Shown here one piece after another: positions 17,553 through 28,757 of a DNA stretch of 64,000 bases; within the stretch, counting starts at the first letter, position 1; each line of letters opens with the position of its first letter. The DNA is from Pararhizobium sp. YC-54 (lineage in GTDB: Bacteria > Pseudomonadota > Alphaproteobacteria > Rhizobiales > Rhizobiaceae). The DNA lies in the NCBI RefSeq assembly GCF_025847205.1, contig NZ_JAOYTH010000011.1, positions 62,001-126,000 of the forward strand. The letters are read 5' to 3'. Under the pieces are notes generated by a model. That model was not told where the DNA came from. It made no database searches and was given only the letters and a program-made list of their open reading frames with translations. The position numbers were made by a program, and so were the translations under genes.

Positions 17553-18431
17553 TCAGCCGTGGGCGAGCGGGGCGCCCCAGCCGCCCCAGACGTAGATCGA
17601 GAAGAACAGGAAGAGCCAGACAACGTCAACGAAGTGCCAGTACCAGGCAGCAGCTTCGAAGCCGAAATGCTGCCTGGGCGTAAAGTCACCTTTCACGGCG
17701 CGCAGCAGGCAGATGAGCAGGAAGATCGTGCCGACCAGAACGTGGAAGCCGTGGAAGCCGGTCGCCATGAAGAAGGTGGCGCCGTAGATCGAATCCTTGA
17801 AGGCGAACGGTGCGTGGGCGTATTCGTAGGCTTGAACGCCCGAGAACAGGATGCCGAGCAAAACGGTCAGCGTCAGGCCGTTGACGAGGCCCTTGCGGTC
17901 GCCGTGCAGCAGCGCGTGGTGCGCCCAGGTAACGGTCGTACCGGAAAGCAGCAGAATGACGGTGTTGTAAAGCGGCAGGTGCCAGGGATCGAGAACCTCG
18001 ATGCCCTTCGGCGGCCAGACACCGCCGGTGAACGCGGTGCGGGTAGCCTGGATGGCTTCGCCCGGGAACAGGCTGGCATCGAAATAGGCCCAGAACCAGG
18101 CGACGAAGAACATCACTTCGGAAGCGATGAACATGATCATGCCATAGCGCAGGTGCAGCGACACGACGCGGGTGTGGTGGCCCTCATGCGCTTCCCTGAT
18201 CGTGTCAGACCACCAGCCGAACATCGTGTAGAGAACGACGGCAAGACCGATGAAGAAGAACCACGGGTGCGCCCAGTCGACACCGAACAGCTGCAACGAG
18301 CCGCCCGACAGGTATCGCATGTAGCCGACGCCGCCGAAGGCCATGACGAAGGCGCCGATCGAGGCGATCAGCGGCCAAGGGCTCGGATCGATGATGTGGT
18401 AGTCGTGGTTTTTCTGGTGCGCATCGGCCAT
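17553..18431 (-). CDS. ctaE: Cytochrome c oxidase subunit III
   Basis: 292 residues with seven TM helices and the family segment [16 protein letters not shown], which carries the conserved Glu/Asp-containing helix. The [11 protein letters not shown] and [14 protein letters not shown] segments and the C-terminal [11 protein letters not shown] are diagnostic. It is a structural subunit of the aa3 oxidase in the inner membrane. It is last in the oxidase operon and is followed by a terminator. Confidence 0.97.
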   Translation of the reverse strand: MADAHQKNHDYHIIDPSPWPLIASIGAFVMAFGGVGYMRYLSGGSLQLFGVDWAHPWFFFIGLAVVLYTMFGWWSDTIREAHEGHHTRVVSLHLRYGMIMFIASEVMFFVAWFWAYFDASLFPGEAIQATRTAFTGGVWPPKGIEVLDPWHLPLYNTVILLLSGTTVTWAHHALLHGDRKGLVNGLTLTVLLGILFSGVQAYEYAHAPFAFKDSIYGATFFMATGFHGFHVLVGTIFLLICLLRAVKGDFTPRQHFGFEAAAWYWHFVDVVWLFLFFSIYVWGGWGAPLAHG

Positions 18432-18496
18432 GTGGACTATCCCCGATAAGTCTTTCTCATGTCGTCATTTCCGGCTTAGCCGAAAACGGTGATCTG

Positions 18497-19114
18497 TCAA
18501 AGTTTGTTGTCAGTTTCGCCAGGCTTTACCGTCAGCGCCGCGATCGGCTTTGATGGCTGGCGGGCGTAGAACGTGTAGGAGAGCGTCAACGTGTTGATGC
18601 CCTTGGTCTCAACCGCGTTGACGATTTCCGGATCGACGAAAAACACCACCGGCATCTTCATCTCTTCACCCGGCTGCAGCGTCGTTTCGGTAAAGCAGAA
18701 GCACTGAACCTTGTTGAAATAGGCACCGGCGACCATTGGCGTGACGTTGAACACCGCCTGCCCGGTCGTCGGCTTCTTCGAGAGGTTCTTTGCTTCGAAC
18801 TCGATCTGTACGGTTTCGCCGATCTTCAGCTCGATCTCGCGCTGCACCGGCTTGAAATCCCAAGGCAGGTCGGATGCGGTGTTTGCATCGAACGTCACCT
18901 TGATTGTCTTGTCGAGGATGACGTCGGAGGCCTGCTCGACGCGCTTGGTCGTGCCATTATAGCCGGTCACCTTGCAGAACATGTCGTAGAGCGGCACGGC
19001 AGCATAGGCCATGCCGGTCATGCCGACGACGAAAGCGAGACAGGACATGACGATGACGCCGTTTGCCCGGTCCTTCTTCTGCTGTGGCTGCTCTGGCTTG
19101 TTCATCGCTGTCAT
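18497..19114 (-). CDS. ctaG: Cytochrome c oxidase assembly protein CtaG/Cox11
   Basis: 205 residues: a short cytoplasmic tail, one TM helix (about 22-42) and a periplasmic immunoglobulin-like copper domain. The copper site CFCF is seen in [18 protein letters not shown]. It delivers CuB to subunit I. Start: ATG 19114, or the ATG three codons later (19105). Confidence 0.96.
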   Translation of the reverse strand: MTAMNKPEQPQQKKDRANGVIVMSCLAFVVGMTGMAYAAVPLYDMFCKVTGYNGTTKRVEQASDVILDKTIKVTFDANTASDLPWDFKPVQREIELKIGETVQIEFEAKNLSKKPTTGQAVFNVTPMVAGAYFNKVQCFCFTETTLQPGEEMKMPVVFFVDPEIVNAVETKGINTLTLSYTFYARQPSKPIAALTVKPGETDNKL

Positions 19115-19126
19115 GGCCGAGTGATC

Positions 19127-19267
19127 CTACTGAACCATGCCGTTGCTGAACTTGATCAGCGTCACGATGTAGAAAATGGCAACGAGGCCGAAGAGGACGA
19201 CGCCAAGCGCGATGTTGCGGCCGCGGCGCGATTTCTTCTGGGCGTCCGTGAGTGTCACGAGTTCCAT
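19127..19267 (-). CDS. Small oxidase-cluster membrane protein (CoxF-like)
   Basis: 46 residues starting [18 protein letters not shown], then one TM helix (about 19-38) ending KFSNGMVQ. The basic segment before the helix predicts a cytoplasmic N-terminus. The start overlaps the ctaB stop by one base (TGATG), and the stop is 12 bases before ctaG. A small protein in this position is common in rhizobial and other alphaproteobacterial oxidase operons (often called CoxF). Role unproven. Confidence 0.85.
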   Translation of the reverse strand: MELVTLTDAQKKSRRGRNIALGVVLFGLVAIFYIVTLIKFSNGMVQ

Positions 19268-20223
19268 CAGGCAACCTTTCCGGCAGTAAGCCACAGCGTG
19301 GCAATCAGGTGATCGACCATCAGCGCGGAGAAGATCGCGAAGAGGTAGAGGATCGAAAATGCAAAGAGTTTCTTGGCCGGCACCATCTTCTCGTCACCCT
19401 CCGGCATGCGGTGCACGCCGATCGAGTACCAGATGAAACCAAGGCCGAGGGCGGCGGCGAACGCACCGTAGACTAAACTGGAAAAGCCGAGTGCGGCCGG
19501 CACGACGCCGATGATCGCGGTCAGCACCGCATAGATGACGATCTGCGTCTTGGTGGTCGCCTCGCCGCTGACATTCGGCAGCATCGGCACGCCGACGGCG
19601 CCGTAATCGCGCATCTTGAACAGCGCCAGCGCCCAGAAATGGGCCGGCGTCCACAGGAAGGTGATGAGGAAGAGCACGATGCTCTCGATGGCGATGCCGT
19701 TGGTCACGCAGGCCCAGCCGATCATCGGCGGGAAAGCGCCGGCGGCTCCGCCGATAACGATGTTCTGCGGCGTCGAGCGCTTCAGCCACATCGTGTAGAT
19801 CACCACATAGAAGAAAATCGTGAAGGCGAGCAGCCCGGCCGACAGCCAGTTGACGACGATACCGAGGATGCAGACCGAGAAGGCCGACAGCGTCAGGCCG
19901 AAGGACAGCGCTTCGCGCGGCAGGATCTTGCCAGCCGGGATCGGCCGCTTTGCGGTGCGGGTCATCACCGCGTCGATATCGGCGTCGTACCACATGTTGA
20001 GGGCACCGGAGGCGCCGGCGCCCACGGCGATACAGAGGATCGCAATGAAACCGATGAACGGATTGATGTGGCCCGGCGCCATGACCATGCCGGCCAGCGC
20101 CGTAAACACCACCAGCGACATGACGCGCGGCTTCAGCAGCTCGAAGAAATCGCGCGCAGAGGCTTCAGAAAGACGAGCGCCGCCTTCCGTGCCGATTGCT
20201 TCGTGATTGTCGATAACCCGCAT
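19267..20223 (-). CDS. ctaB: Protoheme IX farnesyltransferase (heme O synthase)
   Basis: 318 residues of the UbiA prenyltransferase type with about nine TM helices. The first Asp-rich motif and following RPIPAG are visible in [19 protein letters not shown]. The [14 protein letters not shown] segment is diagnostic for heme O synthases. It makes heme O for conversion to heme A. The start at 20223 (MRVIDNHE) has GGAACG upstream and is preferred over an ATG at 20262. Confidence 0.95.
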   Translation of the reverse strand: MRVIDNHEAIGTEGGARLSEASARDFFELLKPRVMSLVVFTALAGMVMAPGHINPFIGFIAILCIAVGAGASGALNMWYDADIDAVMTRTAKRPIPAGKILPREALSFGLTLSAFSVCILGIVVNWLSAGLLAFTIFFYVVIYTMWLKRSTPQNIVIGGAAGAFPPMIGWACVTNGIAIESIVLFLITFLWTPAHFWALALFKMRDYGAVGVPMLPNVSGEATTKTQIVIYAVLTAIIGVVPAALGFSSLVYGAFAAALGLGFIWYSIGVHRMPEGDEKMVPAKKLFAFSILYLFAIFSALMVDHLIATLWLTAGKVA

Positions 20224-20477
20224 GTTCGTTCCGTTTCTATTGTCCGAGAGAGCAGGCCTCATTGCCTCCCCTCTCCTCCGTCATCCTCGGGCCTGACCCG
20301 GGGATCCATCCCCACGCATGCCGGAGGGAATGGCATGGATCCTCGGGTCAGGCCCGAGGATGACGGAGGGTGGGTTGTCGGGTTTGCCCCAACGCACCAT
20401 CGAACTCCGCCGGCATTTGCCTGTTCTGCAAGTCGAGGAGCCGCCGTTTCCGGCGGCTTCGGATTTGAGAGCGGCGC
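20224..20477. other. ctaD-ctaB intergenic region
   Basis: 254 non-coding bases. It holds one long inverted repeat (20275-20369) and about 100 bases with no recognisable feature. The repeat could attenuate transcription between ctaD and ctaB. Confidence 0.7.
20275..20369. repeat. Inverted repeat, 35-bp arms with one mismatch
   Basis: Left arm 20275-20309 and right arm 20335-20369 are reverse complements except at one base; both contain CCTCGGGCCTGACCCG or its complement. The spacer is 25 bases. It resembles a high-copy palindrome seen between genes in alphaproteobacteria. It has no T-tract but would form a very stable hairpin in the oxidase mRNA. Confidence 0.9.
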
Positions 20478-23092
<2,615 letters not shown>

Positions 23093-23532
23093 TATAGTGT
23101 CTCCCTGGGCGCTTGATCAGGATCAAACCGTAACGCAGAATCCTTAGCCATACTGAAGTGCTTCAAACCACAGTTTGATGAACGCCGCAACATCTGTCCC
23201 TTCAAGCCCATGCGGCATTTTTGCGCAAACGACGCTTTTCACACAGGCTGTGAAAGCGATGCCGGCCTTGCGGATACCGGCAGCGGTGACAAGGCAGCGC
23301 AGGCGGTATCGGGACTTTCACGTCAATCTCTCGGCCCCTATACCATATATAAGGACGACCGGCACTGCATCGGCGGCTTCTGATGGCGCGGTTTGGGGCC
23401 GGTATAGCATTTTAGGCCCGCGCAGGAGCCCCATTTCCGCCACACCGGGCTGGAATGTACCCACGCGGGGCTTTTCATTTGCGGCTACGCGCTTCAAGAA
23501 TAGCCAGACTGATTCTTATGTTTGAGGTTTAC
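23093..23532. other. Divergent intergenic region ctaC / IalB-like gene
   Basis: 440 bases without a convincing gene: the open frame at 23175-23525 has no ribosome site and no recognisable sequence. It holds the FNR/FixK box at 23113-23126 and must carry the ctaC promoter and that of the IalB-like gene. Nothing else was recognised. Confidence 0.6.
23113..23126. promoter_or_regulatory. FNR/FixK-type anaerobox upstream of ctaC
   Basis: TTGAT-CAGG-ATCAA matches the consensus TTGAT-N4-ATCAA at all ten positions. Its centre is 27-28 bases upstream of the ctaC start codon. Such a promoter-proximal position suggests repression of the low-affinity oxidase when oxygen is scarce (inference). Confidence 0.7.
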
Positions 23533-24072
23533 ATGGGCCTGCCCCTCCTTTCCCGGCTGCCGATCGCGGCGTTCGGACTTGCTGCCGCTCTTTTTTCCTA
23601 TACGGCAGCGGCCCAGCAGCCCGGAGCACAACAGCCAGGCACACCCGGCACCGTGAAATCCAACCACGGTGCGTGGTCGATCGTCTGCGATCAGCCGGCG
23701 GGCGCAACCGCCGAGCAATGCGCGCTGATGCAGAACGTGATTGCGGAAGACCGGCCGGAAGTCGGCCTTTCGGTCGTCGTCTTGAAGACGGCGGACCGCA
23801 AGGCGAAGATTCTGCGCGTTTTGGCACCGCTCGGCGTCCTCCTTCCGAACGGCCTTGGCCTCAATGTCGATGGCAAGGATATTGGCCGCGCCTATTTCGT
23901 CCGCTGCTTCTCCGACGGCTGCTATGCCGAAGTGGTTCTGGAAGAAGAACTCTTGAAAACCTTCCGGTCCGGCGGGCAAGCGACCTTCATCGTCTTCCAG
24001 TCCCCTGAAGAAGGTATCGGCATCCCGGTCGATCTGAAGGGCTTTGGCGAAGGCTACGACGCGCTGCCGTAA
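23533..24072 (+). CDS. Invasion-associated locus B (IalB) family protein
   Basis: 179 residues. A signal peptide (about 1-28, ending AAAQQ) precedes a domain with the IalB pattern: NHGAWSIVCDQP, CALMQNVI, LPNGLGLNVDG, RCFSDGCYAEVVLEEELL and a C-terminal GIPVDLKGF. Two cysteine pairs probably form disulfides. It is a periplasmic or outer-surface protein; in Bartonella a relative aids erythrocyte invasion, but most rhizobial members have no known role. The start at 23533 has GAGGT close upstream; 23518 is an alternative. Confidence 0.88.
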   Translation: MGLPLLSRLPIAAFGLAAALFSYTAAAQQPGAQQPGTPGTVKSNHGAWSIVCDQPAGATAEQCALMQNVIAEDRPEVGLSVVVLKTADRKAKILRVLAPLGVLLPNGLGLNVDGKDIGRAYFVRCFSDGCYAEVVLEEELLKTFRSGGQATFIVFQSPEEGIGIPVDLKGFGEGYDALP

Positions 24073-24077
24073 GGCAT

Positions 24078-24401
24078 TTACGCAAACCCGAGGAATACAG
24101 CCAGCAGGCGGTTTACGGAAACCATCGTTTCCGCGTCAAGTTTGCCAAAAGGCGCCCCGACCTTGTCCCTGCGCATCGTCATCACCTTGTCCGCCATAAT
24201 TTGTGACGCTTTACGCAAGCCGTTTTCGTCATCGGGTTCGACTGATATGCGCAAAAGTGGCGTATCCTGCTGCGTGCCCGAGATGAGCAATACGGTCACT
24301 GTCGGGACCTGATCGAAAAGCTCGGATTGAATGACAAGCGCGGGTCGCGGCTTACCGAAATCCCCCGGTAAGGCGATGGTCACGAGATCGCCGCGCCTCA
24401 T
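24078..24401 (-). CDS. PemK/MazF-type toxin (endoribonuclease fold)
   Basis: 107 residues of the CcdB/PemK fold: RRGDLVTIALPGDFGKPRPALVIQS at the N-terminus (the conserved GDI/V and KPRPAL blocks), then the strand SQIMADKVMTMRRDKVG. Relatives cleave mRNA at short sequence motifs. The start overlaps the antitoxin stop by four bases (ATGA). Confidence 0.88.
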   Translation of the reverse strand: MRRGDLVTIALPGDFGKPRPALVIQSELFDQVPTVTVLLISGTQQDTPLLRISVEPDDENGLRKASQIMADKVMTMRRDKVGAPFGKLDAETMVSVNRLLAVFLGFA

Positions 24402-24619
24402 TCATCGATCTCGTACAGATCGGCAAACGCGGCATCCATGAAGCCCGCCAGGGCGTCATCTGCGGCCTCGGCCCGCGCGATGATCAAGGATTGGCGCCGG
24501 CATTCGGCTGCAAAACCCGCCTTTCGGGAATCCGGCACCCAGATCTGCAGCGGGCGAAGACCAGCCGCCCGCATTGCGTCTCTTCGCTTCTGAACACGCT
24601 CATTCAAAGCCTTTGCCAT
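24398..24619 (-). CDS. MazE-family antitoxin (DUF3018-like)
   Basis: 73 residues. It begins AKALNERVQKRRDAMRAAGLRPLQIWVPDSR, the pattern of the alphaproteobacterial MazE-type antitoxins paired with PemK-like toxins. The N-terminal half should bind DNA and the acidic C-terminus (ADLYEIDE) the toxin. A perfect 12-bp palindrome lies 19 bases upstream of the start. Confidence 0.88.
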   Translation of the reverse strand: MAKALNERVQKRRDAMRAAGLRPLQIWVPDSRKAGFAAECRRQSLIIARAEAADDALAGFMDAAFADLYEIDE

Positions 24620-24637
24620 CTGCGTCAGCTCCCATTC

Positions 24638-24649
24638 GTTACATGTAAC
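24638..24649. promoter_or_regulatory. Palindromic operator of the MazEF-like module
   Basis: GTTACATGTAAC is a perfect 12-bp palindrome upstream of the antitoxin start, positioned as an autoregulatory operator. Confidence 0.6.
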
Positions 24650-24763
24650 ATAGTTTCCAGAACTGGCTTGTCAATAATAACACCTGACCGCGAACTCAAA
24701 ACTTGCCGCCGTGACGGCGCGTCTCTACATGAGAACAAACAGACACACTCCGGAGCCTCGCCC

Positions 24764-26179
24764 ATGAACACCGATCTCATCAAACTGTTCGACAGCGACG
24801 AGGCCGCCATTCGTAAGGTTCTGGCGCAGACGCTGTCGGGCGCCGATGACGGTGAACTGTTCATCGAGCACAGCCAGTCGGAGGCGCTGTCCTTCGATAA
24901 TGGCCGCCTGAAGGGTGGCAGCTTCAACACCGACCAGGGTTTCGGCCTGCGCGCCGTTGCCGGCGAAGCCGTTGGCTATGCGCATGCCGGCGATCTCTCG
25001 CTTGCCGCCCTCAAGCGGGCCGCCGATGCGGTCGGCGCCGTCACGCGCGGCTATTCCGGCAGCTATGCCGCAGCGCCCCAGCGCACCAACAAGAAACTCT
25101 ACGGCGACGAAAACCCGATCGGCGAACCGAGCTTCGAGGCCAAGGTTTCGCTGCTTACCGAGATCGATGCCTATCTGCGCGCCAAAGACCCGAAGGTCCG
25201 GCAGGTGACCGCGTCAATCGCCGCCAGCTGGCAGGTGGTCGATATCCTGCGCGCCGACGGCGAGCGCATGCACGATATCCGGCCGATGACGCGCCTCAAC
25301 ATTTCCGTCGTCGTCGGCGACGGCGACCGGCAGGAAGCCGGTTCCTACGGCGTCGGCGGCCGCCGCGGCTTTGGCGATTTCATCGCGACGGATAATTGGC
25401 AGCGCGGCGCTGACGAAGCGCTGCGGCAGGCGCTGGTCAATCTCGAAGCCATCGATGCGCCGGCCGGCACCATGGACGTGGTTCTGTCCTCCGGCTGGCC
25501 GGGCGTCATGCTGCATGAGGCCGTCGGGCACGGGCTGGAAGGCGATTTCAATCGCAAGAAGACCTCCGCCTTTGCCGGCCTGATGGGGCAGACAGTTGCG
25601 GCCAAGGGCGTGACCGTCGTCGATGACGGTACGATCGAAGCCCGCCGCGGCTCGCTTACCATCGACGACGAAGGCACGCCGTCCGGCTACAATGTCCTGA
25701 TCGACGACGGCAAGCTCACCGGCTACATGCAGGACCGCCAGAACGCCCGGCTGATGGGCATGAAGGCGACCGGCAACGGACGGCGCGAATCCTACGCGCA
25801 TGTGCCGATGCCGCGCATGACCAACACCTATATGCTTGGCGGCGACAAGAGCCCGGAGGAAATCATCGCTTCGGTGAAGAAAGGCATCTATGCCGTCTCC
25901 TTCGGTGGCGGCCAGGTTGATATCACCTCGGGCAAGTTCGTCTTCGGCTGCACCGAAGCCTACCTGATCGACAACGGCAAGATCGGCGCCCCGGTCAAGG
26001 GCGCCATGCTGATCGGCAACGGACCCGACGCCATGCAGCGGATCACCATGATCGGCAACGACATGAAGCTCGATACCGGTATGGGCAATTGCGGCAAGGG
26101 CGGCCAGTGGGTGCCCGTCGGCGTCGGCCAGCCTCATCTGCGCATGAACGACATGACCGTCGGCGGCACGCAGGCCTGA
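24764..26179 (+). CDS. tldD: Metalloprotease TldD
   Basis: 471 residues. The zinc motif HEAVGHGLEGDFNRK (HExxxH) lies near residue 250. The N-terminal beta-rich domain contains FDNGRLKGGSFNTDQGFGLR. TldD works with TldE/PmbA to degrade unfolded peptides, for example in microcin maturation and CcdA turnover; no tldE is in this window. The start 24764 has GGAG upstream; an open frame extends further 5' but overlaps the antitoxin gene and is rejected. Confidence 0.95.
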   Translation: MNTDLIKLFDSDEAAIRKVLAQTLSGADDGELFIEHSQSEALSFDNGRLKGGSFNTDQGFGLRAVAGEAVGYAHAGDLSLAALKRAADAVGAVTRGYSGSYAAAPQRTNKKLYGDENPIGEPSFEAKVSLLTEIDAYLRAKDPKVRQVTASIAASWQVVDILRADGERMHDIRPMTRLNISVVVGDGDRQEAGSYGVGGRRGFGDFIATDNWQRGADEALRQALVNLEAIDAPAGTMDVVLSSGWPGVMLHEAVGHGLEGDFNRKKTSAFAGLMGQTVAAKGVTVVDDGTIEARRGSLTIDDEGTPSGYNVLIDDGKLTGYMQDRQNARLMGMKATGNGRRESYAHVPMPRMTNTYMLGGDKSPEEIIASVKKGIYAVSFGGGQVDITSGKFVFGCTEAYLIDNGKIGAPVKGAMLIGNGPDAMQRITMIGNDMKLDTGMGNCGKGGQWVPVGVGQPHLRMNDMTVGGTQA

Positions 26180-26281
26180 TCGCAGGCCTCCCTCTCCACA
26201 GCAGCTGGCCAAAGACCGATTCAGCCGGTGTTAACGCCGCCGCAGCTAATGTCGCCTCCGATATTGCGCCGGGGGACACTC

Positions 26282-27322
26282 TTGAAACACATGTTGCGAC
26301 AGGCCGTCAAACGCACTGCCATTACCGGTGGGCTGGAGCTCGCGGGACTGTTGCATGCCGGCGGCCTGATGCGCCAAGCCCGCGGGCGCGGCGCCATTTT
26401 CACGCTGCATCATGTCCGCCCGAAACAACCCCGCGCCTTCGATCCCAACGCGCATCTTGAGATCACCCCGGAATTTCTGGAAACGGCGATCACCACGTTG
26501 AAACGCGATGGCTACCGCTTCATCGCCCTCGAGGCCCTGCCCGCCCATCTTGCCTCGGACGATCCCCAGCCGGTTGCCGTTTTCACGCTGGATGACGGCT
26601 ATCGCAACAATCTTAAACATGCCGCCCCGGTTTTCTCCAGGCACGATGTGCCCTTCACCGTGTTTGTGGCCGGCGGTTTTATCGACCGCACCCATACGCT
26701 CTGGTGGGAAACACTCGCCGATCTTCTGGAGCGGCAATCAAGCCTGACCTTCGACTTCGGCACCGGCGATGAAACCCTGGCACTTGGCAGCCTGCAGCAG
26801 AAACAGGCCGCCTTCGACCGCTTTGCCGCCTTCGTTCATTCGATAGACGAAGCCACCGCGATCGACCGCCTGAACCGGACAGCGCAAGCGCTCGGCATCG
26901 ATGCCACGGGGATCACCGCCGCGCTGACGCTGGACGAGGCCGGCCTCAAAGCGCTGGTTGAGAACCCGCTCGCCAGCCTCGGGGCGCATACGATCAGCCA
27001 TCGTTCGGTCACGCGCCTGAACGATGAGACGGCGCGCGCGGAGATGGACCTTTCGGCCATGAGGGTGGAGCAGATTACCGGGCACAGGCCGAAATCGCTT
27101 GCCTATCCTTATGGCTTTGCCACGGCCGTCTCGACCCGTGATCACCGGCTGGCCAAGGACCTCGGCTTCAGCACGGCCGTGACGACGCAGCCGGGAACGC
27201 TCTTCGATAGCGTCAACACCGCCGCCCTGCCCCGCATCTCGCTCAACGGCCACTTCCAGAAAGCCGGATATGTCACGGCGCTTGCCTCCGGCATCGCCTT
27301 CAAGCTGATGGGCGCGCGTTAA
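26282..27322 (+). CDS. Polysaccharide deacetylase family protein (NodB-type)
   Basis: 346 residues. NodB-homology motifs are visible: VFTLDDGYRNN (catalytic and metal Asp) and HTISHRSVTRL (metal His pair), and a later motif around SLAYPYGF. It probably removes N- or O-acetyl groups from a surface polysaccharide or is a CE4 relative. No clear signal peptide is seen. TTG 26282 with GGGGGA upstream is the preferred start; ATG 26291 is an alternative. It lies 102 bases after tldD, and a shared transcript is possible. Confidence 0.85.
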   Translation: MKHMLRQAVKRTAITGGLELAGLLHAGGLMRQARGRGAIFTLHHVRPKQPRAFDPNAHLEITPEFLETAITTLKRDGYRFIALEALPAHLASDDPQPVAVFTLDDGYRNNLKHAAPVFSRHDVPFTVFVAGGFIDRTHTLWWETLADLLERQSSLTFDFGTGDETLALGSLQQKQAAFDRFAAFVHSIDEATAIDRLNRTAQALGIDATGITAALTLDEAGLKALVENPLASLGAHTISHRSVTRLNDETARAEMDLSAMRVEQITGHRPKSLAYPYGFATAVSTRDHRLAKDLGFSTAVTTQPGTLFDSVNTAALPRISLNGHFQKAGYVTALASGIAFKLMGAR

Positions 27323-27329
27323 AGTCCCT

Positions 27330-27950
27330 TCAGGGATACATCCGGACCTTCGTCCAATCGCCTTCCGCTTCATCCCGCCGGAATTCGATCCGGTCGTGCA
27401 GACGGAAGGCGCCATCCTTCCAGAACTCGATCGAGGTCGGCTTGATGCGGAAACCCGACCAGTGAGCGGGGCGCGGAATCTCGCCGATGGCATATTTCAG
27501 CGTATATTCGGCAACGGCCTTTTCCAGCGCGAACCGGCTTTCAAGCGGCCGCGATTGCTTGGAGGCCCAGGCGCCGATGCGGCTGCCGCGGGCCCGGGTC
27601 TTGTAGTACTCGTCAGCCTCTTCGTTGCTGACGATTTCCACCGGGCCGCGCACCCGGACCTGGCGGCGCAGCGTTTTCCAGTGAAAACACATCGCGGCCT
27701 TCATGTTGCCAAGGATTTCCTGGCCCTTGTGGCTCTCGAAATTGGTGTAGAAGACGAAACCGCGCTCATCGAAGTCCTTCAACAGCACCATGCGGACATC
27801 CGGCAAGCCATCGGCGTCCACGGTCGCCAGCGCCAAGGCATTGGGATCATTGATCTCTGTGGCCTGCGCCTCTTTCAGCCACGTGCCAAAAAGGGAAAAG
27901 GGCTCATTCTCTTGCGTGAAGTCACCAGTTGTTAACCCAGTCTCAGTCAT
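27330..27950 (-). CDS. pdxH: Pyridoxamine 5'-phosphate oxidase
   Basis: 206 residues. FMN-dependent oxidation of PNP/PMP to PLP. Conserved blocks: [34 protein letters not shown], the [17 protein letters not shown]-binding segment, [16 protein letters not shown], and the C-terminal [10 protein letters not shown]...WTKVRMYP. The start at 27950 (MTETGL) fits family length; the frame to 28082 is rejected. Confidence 0.96.
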   Translation of the reverse strand: MTETGLTTGDFTQENEPFSLFGTWLKEAQATEINDPNALALATVDADGLPDVRMVLLKDFDERGFVFYTNFESHKGQEILGNMKAAMCFHWKTLRRQVRVRGPVEIVSNEEADEYYKTRARGSRIGAWASKQSRPLESRFALEKAVAEYTLKYAIGEIPRPAHWSGFRIKPTSIEFWKDGAFRLHDRIEFRRDEAEGDWTKVRMYP

Positions 27951-28070
27951 ATTGCCATCCAATGCCGTAACGCGTGGCGCGGACGCAGTTCCCGCCCGCC
28001 GAACAATAAATGTCAGAGCTTGCACGTTGCGTCTCCGGACCTTGAAGCCGCTCTTTCCAGTCTGACAGGT

Positions 28071-28526
28071 ATGCCGTTGCAAGACATAGCAAAGTGGATC
28101 GAGGACACCAAGGTTTTATCCCGATTGACGGGGATTGCCGCAGTGTGCCTGACCGCGACCACGCTTTCTGGATGCCTGGGCGGTCTCGATTTTGCCGGAT
28201 CAACCGACGTCGACAGGACGGTTGCGACAAGTTCCGTTCCCTCGGTCCGCAATGACGAGGATAATTCCGACGCCATCACCGTCCGAAACGCCGTTTCGTC
28301 CGCCGACGTGACAAGGGTTGACGGGAACCCCATACCCTGGGCCAATTCCACCTCCGGCAGCGCCGGCGTCATCAGCAGCATCTCCGAGGAACAGGTGAAC
28401 GGCACCACCTGCCGCCGGTTCACCACCACGCGTCATTCCTATCAGGGCATCGCAAAATTCGATGGTAACACCTGCCTGATGGGCAATGGCGAATGGTACC
28501 TGACCAGCTTTGGTCCGCGCAGCTGA
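28071..28526 (+). CDS. Surface lipoprotein, RT0821/Lpp0805-like
   Basis: 151 residues. The lipobox LSGC (cysteine 35) follows a hydrophobic stretch [11 protein letters not shown], so it is probably lipidated, but the N-terminal region before it ([13 protein letters not shown]) is long for a lipoprotein signal. The C-terminal domain has [23 protein letters not shown], typical of these small surface proteins. It is divergent from pdxH with a 120-base gap. Function unknown. Confidence 0.8.
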   Translation: MPLQDIAKWIEDTKVLSRLTGIAAVCLTATTLSGCLGGLDFAGSTDVDRTVATSSVPSVRNDEDNSDAITVRNAVSSADVTRVDGNPIPWANSTSGSAGVISSISEEQVNGTTCRRFTTTRHSYQGIAKFDGNTCLMGNGEWYLTSFGPRS

Positions 28527-28757
28527 AGGTACACCGGTACATTCCGCTACCGGCCGTTAACCACGCTTCAACGAACTCAATGGGTTGCCCCCCAAAAGCG
28601 TTCTTCCAAGCACGCGGCTAACCGTAATTTAAGGTGCGGCTTCTCATCATCGCAACCATCGGGAACGGGCCTTTCGGCGCGGTCTTCCCGTTGGTTTCAA
28701 CAGGCTGAAACGAACCGCTGAATGCGGCACCTCAGCCTTTCAAGAGCGGTGACAGGC

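Noticed and set aside
23175..23525. 116-codon frame upstream of the IalB-like gene
   Set aside because: No ribosome site, no family, and it covers the divergent promoter region.
27978..28002. Possible EcfG promoter upstream of pdxH
   Set aside because: GGAAC and CGTT occur on the minus strand but the spacer is 15, outside the 16-17 range.
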